Below, one piece after another: positions 32,441-41,000 of a stretch of DNA of 41,000 nt. The DNA comes from Adiantum capillus-veneris (taxonomy: Eukaryota; Streptophyta; Polypodiopsida; Polypodiales; Pteridaceae). Position 1 is the stretch's first letter. The number at the start of each line of letters is the position of its first letter. Location of the stretch: assembly GCA_014529385.2 (NCBI GenBank), contig CM043968.1, positions 26,155,513-26,196,512 of the forward strand, written 5' to 3'. Position numbers and translations under genes: made by a program. Under the pieces are notes generated by a model. That model ran no database searches, was not told the DNA's origin, and saw only the letters and a list, made by a program, of their open reading frames with translations.

Positions 32441-34350
32441 AGGTTGCTTCCTCTCGGGCTTAGTCGCCAGCTGCTCCAGCACCGCCTGCTCACTTTCTCT
32501 GATTTTAGTGAGCTTTGGCAAGCATTCGCAGGTCGACAAAAATTTCGGGCAAGCTCATAGAGCTGTGTCTGCTCATATTTTTGATTCGGGCTCATTTTGG
32601 CCTCCGTTTCCACTAGAGGCAGTACTGCATAGGCTAAAGTTCGTCATTTTGTGCAAAATTTTTGTCAGTTCCGTTTTCTGCATAACAGGATCCTCATAGT
32701 ATTCTACGGTTTGTGCTATATAGCACGTGTTTTTCCCACTCCGTTTCTCCTATGCGGGCAGGTTTCACATCAGGTGTAGCATTTACCATGGCTGACAACA
32801 ACACAGATGTGTTCAAGATGTTTGTTGTTGAGGACAGGTTGGATGGGGACAACTACCCTATGTGGGCTTATATGATGCAACATGTTCTTGTGTCAAAGGG
32901 CGTCTGGAACATTGTGCAGGGCATTGATGTACGTCCTGGTTCTGAGGATGTAGGCGATGTTGAGGATGTTGCAGGTCTTGCTGCAAGGATTGTTGCTATT
33001 AGAGTTGTTTTGCCTATGGTAGAACAAGCTCGTTGGGATGTAAATGATGCATAGGCTCATGCATTGATTGTGTTGTCTGTGAAGCGTACCATTGTTCCTC
33101 ACATTCGTTCAGCAAAATCTGCAAAACAGGCTTGGGATATTCTAGCAGGTCTTTATGCAAGTCGCAATGAGACTTAAATTGCTTTGCTGCGTAAAGAGAT
33201 GGAGTCGAAGATTATGCATGAGGAAGATGATATGGACACTTTCCTTGTTGGTGTCAAGGATATCAATGAGCAACTTATTTCTGCAGGTGAAGTCATTTCA
33301 GACAGTTCCTTTGTGCAGACTGTCCTTGATGCCTTACCAGATTCCTACCAGACTTTTGCTAGTACTTGGAGACTGATGATCCAAGTAAATCCTGAAGTTG
33401 TCAAGTTTGATGCATTATGTACATTGCTGTTGCAAGAGTCACTTTCCAGAGAAAACAGAACTAGGCAACGTGTAGTTGAGGCTTTTATTGCTTTTCAAAG
33501 AAAGGGTGGCAACAATAATGCGGCCACTTCTTATGGTTCTGCTGCGAGTGGCCAAAATTCTGTTCCTAATGCTTCTGTTGGCAGCAATTCGTCTGGAAAT
33601 TCTGGTGATAAGGGCAAAAAGAAGATGTGTTGCCATTATTGTAAAGCTAATGATCACTTGATTAAGTCGTGTCCTAAGTTGAAGGAGGCTAAGAAGAAAG
33701 AGGGTGGTTCCACTGCAAATGCTGGTTCCACTACAAATGCAGCCATTGTTGAGTCTTCTATAAAAGGAGATTGTAATGTTGATGTTGATGTAGAATGGGC
33801 TTTTAGTGCAGAGTGCACTTACAATACTGTTGACCATGATGCATGCTTGTCAGTTGCTGCAGATTCACATGTGTGGTATTTTGACAGTGGTGCTACAAAG
33901 CACATTACCTCACATCATGAATTGTTCACCTCTCTCGAGTCTGTCCCTCATGGGAATTCAGTCACTTGTGCCAACAATGCCTCTTATCCGGTCCAGGGAG
34001 TTGGAAAAATTGTGCTTACTGTTGCAAATGGCAGTTCCTTTACACTTGTTGATGCACTTTATGTACCTGGGATCAAGAAGAATCTCTTGTCTGTATCCAC
34101 ACTTGCTAGACTTGGACTTGACTTGGACTTGTAGTCAAATTTGTGGATCTCAATTTTGGTGATGAAATTGTTGCATCTAGCCTTTTGTGCCGTGGGCTGT
34201 ATAAGCTTACTTTGTATGACAAGTGTGAAAATAATTTTGCAAATGCTGTTGCAGATTCAAGGGCTATTTTAGATGCAAAACTTTGGCATGCACGTTTTGG
34301 TCATTTGAATTTTGTCAGTTTGCCGCGTTTACAGAAATCTGATATGGTTG

Positions 34351-34355
34351 CTTCT
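34351..34355. repeat. Left target-site duplication of the solo LTR (CTTCT)
   Basis: CTTCT is repeated perfectly at 35952-35956 on the other side of the solo LTR. One copy restores the copia frame. Confidence 0.95.
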
Positions 34356-35190
34356 TGTCATCAAATATCTAATATCTAACCAACCCAAATGATTTTCTCA
34401 TATTAAACTGATCATTTAATATGGGATAATAAACGGGAACTAGGGTTAGAATATAGACATGTGCTTACGGATCTATCTCAACACGGGGCCAATGGTAAAG
34501 GGGCCCAAATGAGAGATGGTCTGTCAAAGAGCAAGGTTAACTAATGAAGCTTAAAAGACCTTAGGGTTAGCTTCATTAAAGACCTTCAATGGTTAGTGTT
34601 AAAAGTCCTTTTGACCTTAAGCAAGCTAGGGTTTTGCTTGAGGTGAGAACCTTAGGCAATGCTTGAGGTGGAAACCCGATCTAAACTTAGGCAAGCTAGG
34701 GTTGTGCTTGAGGGGAACTCCACCTAAGGTGCTTGTCATGCTTGATGACTAAGGTACTTGAGGTACTTGTCACATTTAATGAGGAAGTTGCTTGAGAAGC
34801 TTCCTATGCATGGGGGGTAAGATGCTTGAGTCAAAAAGAGAACCTAGTCACTTAATGAGGAAGTTGCTTGAGAAACTTCCTATGCATAAAAATCTCAAAG
34901 TTAGGGGAATTCTAAAAGAGCACATGTGACACATGTCAGACTCTCACTAAGCTTAACCACATGGGTGCTTGAATGCTATTGGTTGGGCTAAAGAGGGGTC
35001 CAATGAGCTTTTACTTCCACCTAACAAATATCTAGATATTTTCAAGCTCTCTCTCTCTCTGTAGGGGTAAGGAGGACACTTGTCAAAAGACTACACATGT
35101 ACTTGACTGCATGCTGCATGTGATTGGCTAGGGGGAGAAGGGTCCAATGAGCTTGCAACATGTCGCAGAGTCACAACTCGCCCAAAGCAA

Positions 35191-35224
<34 letters not shown>

Positions 35225-35951
35225 GCTAGGGGGAAATACGCCATCACACACACTCATTGGGGATATCATTCACACTTGGTGAAAGTTGAGGAACACCACC
35301 TCCTTGTCCAAGCTTGTGAGAGTGAAAGCCTACACCAACACTCTTGGCTATGGAATGCAAATCCAACCAAGAGTCATGCTTCAATGCTTAAGCTTGCCAT
35401 CTTCTCCATCTCCATTACTATGCTATTATGTATGCTAGCAAGAAGAGTAATGATAAGTGAGGAACTACTTCTTTCTCCTATGGAATGTTTCTTCTTCCTC
35501 TTCCCTATCCTCATTCCCCGCTAGCTCTCTCCACCTTCGAAGGTGTTTGAGGCCTTGGGACTGAGGCTTGGGATAGTTAATGCTTTCTTCAAGTTTATGA
35601 TTATGCTTGTGATGCATGAAGCTTTCCATCTTCATTGCATCACGTAGGTTACAAGGAACACAAAGATTGTATTGTACCAAGTCTCTCTTGATAGGAGAAA
35701 CTATAATACAAATGCCTATTGGAGGGGGGAACGGCTCCATATGAATCCGGTCCTCAACTATTGTCATGTTCTCTAAACTCTCTCTCTCTCTCTTGCAAAA
35801 GTATTGTTTATGTCAAGTTAACTAAGTACCATGTTTATGTTGCTACCATCAATTAAGTTCAACCGCTATGCTCACAAAGAATCTCTCAAAAGTGCTTCAC
35901 CTAATTTCCTAATTCCGCTACTGTCAAAGTTCATAGGCAATATCCATTACA
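34356..35951 (+). mobile_element. Solo LTR of the gypsy family seen at 4229-12989
   Basis: Starts TGTCAT, ends ATTACA, and is colinear with the LTRs at 4229-5833 and 11388-12989. Divergence is visible throughout, especially in the central repeat array (about 34640-34870), so it belongs to a different or older subfamily. The perfect CTTCT duplication shows one complete element inserted and then recombined between its LTRs, leaving this 1596-bp footprint. It carries a 33-base G homopolymer. Confidence 0.93.
35191..35223 (+). repeat. G33 homopolymer inside the solo LTR
   Basis: Thirty-three consecutive G residues lie where the full-length LTRs have only about seven (5094-5101, 12264-12271). This is an expansion within this copy, or a sequencing or assembly error. 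It could form stacked G-quadruplexes. Confidence 0.9.
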
Positions 35952-37950
35952 CTTCTTTGCCGCCTCTTAAAGCACCTGTCAAACATGTTTGTGAAGGCTG
36001 TATTTTGGGTAAGATGCAGCGTTCTAAGTTTCCAAAGGATGGTTCAGTTCGGGCCACATGCAGGTTGCAGCTTGTGCATAGTGATGTTTGTGGGCCCATG
36101 CAAACTCCGTCCTTGGGAAATTACCTATACTTCGTGACTTTCATTGATGATTACTCCAAGCATGCATGGGTATTTCCGCTTAAAGAGAAGTCCAAAGTTT
36201 TTATGTGCTTCAAACAATATCTGGCTATGGCTGAAAATGTCACGAAATGTACTATGGGCACCCTCCGTTCCGATCGAGGGGGGGAGTATATGTCTCATGA
36301 ATTTAATACATTTTTGGCTAGTCGTGGGATAAAACACCAATGTATAGTGCCTTATACACCTCAGCAAAATGGTGTTGCTTAGAGGAAAAACAAGTCACTG
36401 ACGGAAATGGCACAATGTATGGTCAAAAGTCAAGCTTTGTCGCATTCTTTTTGGTTTGAGGCCATCATGTGTGCCACTTATGTACTTAACAGGTGTCCTA
36501 CAAAAGCTTTGCAATCTATTACTCCATATGAAGCATGGCATGATAGAAAGCCTTCTATTGAGCACATGCGTGTTTTTGGCTGTTTGGCATATGCTTTGGT
36601 GCCACAAACATAGCGCAGAAAATTGGATGATAAGGCTGTCAAATGTATTTGGTTATAGTGCTGAAAGCAAAGGTTACAGGTTATATCATCCGCAAACAAA
36701 GCGTATTCTGGCTTCACGGGATGTAGTGTTTGTGGAAGATTTTGTTCAACCCTTGCTGTCATATACTAGAGACAGTAATGTAAGCTCACAGGACATTTAT
36801 GACACTTTGTTGCCTCTTTTCAGTGGTGGAAATACGAATTTAATTTCCAATGAGGCAAATGTACATCCTATGGGGGTTTCTGAAAATGTTACAGATCAGC
36901 CCATTACTGATGCAGATGTACATGATGTACTTGATGAGAAAAGGGCTGAAAATGGGCAGGCTAGAGGTATGCCAAAATGGCTGGTGCACACTTTGCGTGA
37001 TAGTAAATTGGATGCACCTTTGTCTAGTCGTACTCGTTCAGGCTCTCGCCATGCATCTTATGCATCAGATTGTTATGCTTTGGCTGTGTCTAGCTTACAT
37101 GATGTTGAGGAGACTCTGTCTTTTGATGAAGCACATAATTCAGAAAATTGGATGGCTGCCATGCAATCAAAATATGATGCACTTATAGAAAAATGACACA
37201 TGGACTTTATGTGATTTGCCTCCTAGCAAAAAGGCCATTGGTACAAAGTGGGTTTACAAGTTGAAACGCAAGCGGGATGGTGAGATCGATCGCCATAAGG
37301 CTCGACTTGTTGCAAAGGGTTATGCACAACAAAAAGGCATAGATTATGAAGAGACTTTTCCTCCCACTTGTCGTATGACTACTGTGCGTTTTCTATGTGC
37401 ATTGGCAGCTCATTTTGGTTGGGATGTACATAAATCAGACATTGTTACTACTTTCTTGAATCGTGACATATTTGAGGAAGTTTATGTAATGCAGCCTCAC
37501 GGTTTTGTCATAAAAGGACAAGAGGACAAAGTGTGCATATGTAAGAAGGCTAATTTGTATGGGTTGAAGCAATCTCCTCGTGCTTGGTATGAGAAAACTG
37601 ACACTCATTTGGTTAAACGAGGCTTTGGTAACAGTCCAACAGAAAGCACATTGTATGTAAAGCGTGAGGGTGATGTACTTCTCATTGTGGTTCTTTATGT
37701 CGATGATTTGCTGATCACTGGACCAAATGAGAGATATATTTCTGAATTTAAGGCTGATTTGAATGCTACTTTCAAGATGAAAGATTTGGGGCTGTTGCAT
37801 CACTACTTGGGTATACAGTTTAAGCAGTGTGATGGTGGTATTGCCTTGTGTCAAAAAAGTTACATACCGACATTGCTATGTAAGTTTGGACTTGAGGATT
37901 GCAAACCTATTGCCACTCCCATGGAAACAAGTTTGAAGTTGAGTCTACAT

Positions 37951-38134
37951 GACCGCTGGGGTATTTTTTCCCTCTTTAGGAGGTTTTTTCTCCCGAGCAT
38001 TGTATATACGCCCATCACTCTAGGGCTATCTATCTTTCCATTGCACACTAAGTAACACACTCTCTATTTTGTGCCTTGAGCTTCCTTCATCTTCTCCAAG
38101 CTGTGTGTGTTTCTCTGCAACCCTAATTCCAACA
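37951..38134 (+). repeat. Partial right LTR of the copia element
   Basis: Matches 32253-32426 of the left LTR from GACCGCT onward and ends AATTCCAACA. A 12-bp T-rich insertion lies near 37980. The missing first part and the fusion to reverse transcriptase mark a deletion. Confidence 0.88.
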
Positions 38135-39011
38135 GCAATTAAGGAGTTTGGTAGAAGATACCCAAAGGGATCTAGAACCAGCACTTATGCAGATCCAAAT
38201 TACAGACACCGTGTTTCCTACGCAACAACAACCTCACCAAGTCCATAGACCCTTAGCCATACCTAGTGTCATCCAAGAAGAAAGTGACTTAAAGTCATGG
38301 GAAAATGGGCGTACACACTTCTTGATGGAAAGAATATTTACACAGGGACTACCTAATTCTATCGAAGAAATGGAGATCCCATCTTCCCCATGTCAAGGGG
38401 ATGAAGCCCAAAAGGTGCTGTTAAACATTGCCAAATTGATGGATTTCATGTCTTCAGAAGTTAGAACCACCATCCTATCCAAACTATATAAAGACCATGA
38501 GCTAGTCTCAACTCTTCGAGCCTTCCTCAATGGAGAACTAAAGTTTGGGGTACCACAATTTGCATAGATGGATGGAGCTGGGGAGATGCCAATAGAGGAG
38601 GAACACTTAGATCCACAACCCAACCTAGATGAGAACCTTGTTATAGAAATACCTATTAACAAGTCGGGACAATACTTTGAGGGTGATGAATCCAATGCGA
38701 CCATAGCAATCACTACTAAGGGATTCACTATTAAGGGAATCCTTGATGGTGACGCTGGGGTTAGCATTGTGACTAAAAATTGCTGGGAAACTATGGGAAG
38801 ACCTCACCTTGCAACCACACCCATAGTAGTAAAGATGGCCAATGGGTCTATTGTTAAACCTATTGGGATGCTAGAAGATCTCAATATCAAGGTCTTTGGA
38901 CATAAAATAAGGATTACCTTCATTGTTATGGATTTCTCCAAACACACTATGGCATCGGAGATGATCTTAGGACGTCCTTTCATGAGGGAAGCAAAAATGG
39001 TGCATGACTAG
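38135..39011 (+). pseudogene. Protease region of the Athila/Tat-like element
   Basis: After the copia duplication the host frame (frame 0) resumes. A stop at 38565-38567 divides it. The second part, from 38568, resembles an aspartic protease: ILDGDAGVSIV (D-A-G in place of D-S/T-G, about 38742-38775), MANGSIVKPIG, and a late EMILGRPFM segment. Plant Athila/Tat proteases carry similar D-x-G-A/S-G patterns and the LGRPFM end. It would process Gag. The A at the triad, together with the stop, leaves its activity doubtful. Confidence 0.72.
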
Positions 39012-40004
39012 TCTAAAAACCATGTCTACTTGTAGTTCCAAGATTCTGTCATTGGAGTGGATCTTGTAGCTGGTCGAGCACATCCTCTAGGAAATAGGTT
39101 TATAATTGATCATAGATCTGACACCACAGTTCACTCGGCCCCATTGCAGTATTGTTACACGTGTAAAGCGGACACTGATGTTGGGGAAGATTCTCCTTAT
39201 ATGGATGTACTACCTGGGATGACTGAGTCGGACAATGTGGATTGGGTCCACCTAGAAGAAACCATAGATACTTGGGGAATTAGGGGGACGTCCTGGGTAA
39301 CACCGGAGGGGGATGAAATGCCCGTACCCTTAAATATGTTACAAGCAATGCATATAGCTTCTGACAAGACTCATCCTAATATAATAAAGAAAACATACAA
39401 GTGGGTCCCTAAAGATTCTTTAGCGACCATAGCTAGTGCCAAAAAATAGAAATATTATAAGAAACGTCCCACTTACCCCAAAAAATGTAAAGAAATGTGG
39501 CGGTGGATTTCTAAACGACTATTGGAAGCCCAAGGCTACTATCAAGGAAATGATCAAATCTGGGTGCCAAAATGTAGATTGTGTTCTTACTTGTCACCTG
39601 ACCCATGTGAGCTCAATCGCTGTGGCTCCAAAACGAATTGAAGATCACGGAAAGGAAAAAATCATGGAATGCTACACACCGCTCCATAGCTAGTTTGGGT
39701 ACCAAAGAAAGAACGATTTGTTCCACCTAGCTCAAGAACAGGGAAGTCAAATGAAGCTTCTTGCTCTTCATGTAATTCCTATACGGAAATAGAAGCTTCG
39801 ACACAACCTCCACCTACCATTGTACATATCCATACAAGCAAAAAAGAGTTTGCACCTCCCGTTGTAAGTTCACCACCTACAACAACGTTGCAAACAAAAT
39901 CATGGGAGAGTACCTTACCACCCTTGCAACTAGATGAAATGCATAGGGCGGTCGAAAACTATTGGTTAAAGCCTTCACCCATAACAACTTTTATCGTAGC
40001 TTAA
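39012..40004 (+). pseudogene. Downstream frame of the Athila/Tat-like element, function unknown
   Basis: Frame 0 stays largely open to TAA 40002-40004, with stops at 39009, near 39033, 39447, near 39639 and 39687. The 39057-39449 part is acidic and Trp-containing. A later part has cysteines and a W-ISKRLLEAQGYYQG segment, reminiscent of the region between protease and reverse transcriptase in Tat/Ogre-type elements. The last ~100 codons (39693-40001) are Pro/Thr-rich. No reverse transcriptase motif follows. The long shared frame suggests a once-continuous protein. Confidence 0.55.
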
Positions 40005-40338
40005 CTACGAGGTCTTCTAGGTATAGCCTCTACTCAGCCCTCAGACATGAAATACTTGGCTCTCGCGATTAAACAACTTAATTGACCAAAGAGAATTGAG
40101 AAGCTTGTCCATGGTATTAATAGTCAATCTTTAGTGCCTTTCGACCGTTAAATTAGCGACCCCAAACTTTTTTAGTTTTTTACCTTCCCAACAAATGTTT
40201 ATGTGTTTGATTATATTGCAATTTAATGTTTATTGTTGACAAATGGTTTAGAATTCTGCTACCAATCAATTTGTCTACCTAAAACTGCATATGCTTTCTA
40301 ATTGTATATGAGAATGCAATTACTGTGCCAATGTTATT
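40005..40338 (+). other. 3' non-coding region of the Athila/Tat-like element
   Basis: About 330 AT-rich bases before the right LTR. I see no clear polypurine tract next to the LTR start, which suggests that a deletion or decay removed it. Confidence 0.45.
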
Positions 40339-40507
40339 TGATTAACCCTCACGCACATTCCTATCACCTACAACGGGCGTTGTATTATTTATTTGGTAGA
40401 GTCAGGTACCGGCTTGTCGGTCCAATAGGAAAAGGGTACTCTAACTAGAACATTCAAGGGATTAGTTGGCTAAGCATGGGCGCCCAAGTGTGAATGGGGC
40501 GAGCTCA

Positions 40508-40515
40508 TATAAAAG
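40508..40515 (+). promoter_or_regulatory. TATA box in the right LTR
   Basis: TATAAAAG is at the same place as in the left LTR (27616-27623), with conserved flanks. If active it would transcribe into flanking DNA to the right. Confidence 0.6.
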
Positions 40516-40572
40516 TCACCTAAACCTAAAATTCACTCATTCTCTCATTTGTGCAATTGAAGAGTGCTCTTG

Positions 40573-40936
<364 letters not shown>

Positions 40937-41000
40937 CTCCTTCTTCTTCGCAGCGAGGAATCCTCCACGACAGCAAGCGTAGAGCGGTGAGTGACACACC

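Larger units (their letters stand above)
32788..37950 (+). pseudogene. copia gag-pol polyprotein, broken and 3' deleted
   Basis: ATG 32788 opens gag in frame 1. Stops at 33052 and 33175 interrupt it. A CCHC knuckle (33631-33672) and protease with DSGA (33883-33894) follow. A slip in a short GACTTG repeat near 34120-34134 shifts the frame before the gag-pre-integrase region (WHARFGHLNF, about 34285). The solo LTR then interrupts; the frame resumes exactly at 35957. The integrase core keeps its first two Asp (HSDVCGP, SDRGGEY), but TAG 36380-36382 replaces the third catalytic residue, Glu. Further breaks are a stop at 36611, shifts near 36640 and 37190, then reverse transcriptase with YVDD (37696-37707). 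The frame runs into LTR sequence at 37951, so RNase H is missing. Confidence 0.9.
32169..38134 (+). mobile_element. Ty1/copia retrotransposon, 3' truncated, carrying a nested solo LTR
   Basis: Left LTR 32169-32426, a primer site, then gag, protease, integrase and reverse transcriptase in copia order, and a partial right LTR 37951-38134. The right LTR lacks its first ~84 bp, and the RNase H, polypurine tract and 3' end of reverse transcriptase are gone, so one deletion removed them together. Within it lies a 1.6-kb solo LTR at 34356-35951 with its own duplication. The element sits inside the Athila/Tat-like element on the same strand. Confidence 0.92.

Overview
This window looks like intergenic heterochromatin of a large, repeat-rich flowering-plant genome. 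The evidence is the plant-type transposon content: a CACTA (En/Spm) element, a chromodomain-type Ty3/gypsy element, a Ty1/copia element, and an Athila/Tat-like gypsy element with a tRNA-Asp primer site. Long (GA)n/(CT)n and (CA)n microsatellites are also abundant. No intact host gene is visible, only one possible two-exon fragment near 22.0-22.3 kb. The species cannot be named from the sequence.

The left half (1.6-20.0 kb) is a nest. A CACTA transposon (1869-18980) lies between the two halves of an older, unclassified terminal-inverted-repeat element (candidate ends 1579 and 20027). The CACTA is itself interrupted by an almost complete gypsy retrotransposon (4229-12989) with about 1.6-kb LTRs, a tRNA-iMet primer site, and one gag-pol reading frame broken by three stop codons and no frameshift. 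Removing the gypsy element rejoins the CACTA transposase frame exactly at a 5-bp target duplication. The CACTA carries two decayed genes: a TNP2-type transposase (Transposase_21, DUF4218 and DUF4216 regions) and a tnpA/Transposase_24-like gene with three recognisable exons. Its right end holds a dense array of the octamer ATAGCGAC/GTCGCTAT folded into a 77-bp-arm hairpin.

The middle (20.0-27.4 kb) has no recognisable transposon proteins. It holds extra copies of the unclassified element's right end, short tandem duplications, many microsatellites, a possible captured or relict gene fragment with in-phase splice sites, and a compact 37-bp-arm hairpin that resembles a plant miRNA precursor.

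The right half (27.4 kb to the window end) is a second nest. An Athila/Tat-like gypsy element has its left LTR at 27422, a tRNA-Asp primer site, gag, zinc knuckles and a protease-like frame, but no reverse transcriptase or integrase. Its right LTR starts at 40339 and runs off the window. It is interrupted by a Ty1/copia element (32169-38134), which lost its 3' end and part of its right LTR. The copia element is in turn interrupted by a solo LTR (34356-35951) of the same family as the gypsy element in the left nest. All three interruptions have matching or near-matching 5-bp duplications and restore the host frame when removed.

Everything here is transposon biology rather than a working gene set. 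All protein genes carry stops or shifts, many of the kind expected from decay of methylated cytosines. Family assignments rest on motifs read by eye and no database search was run.
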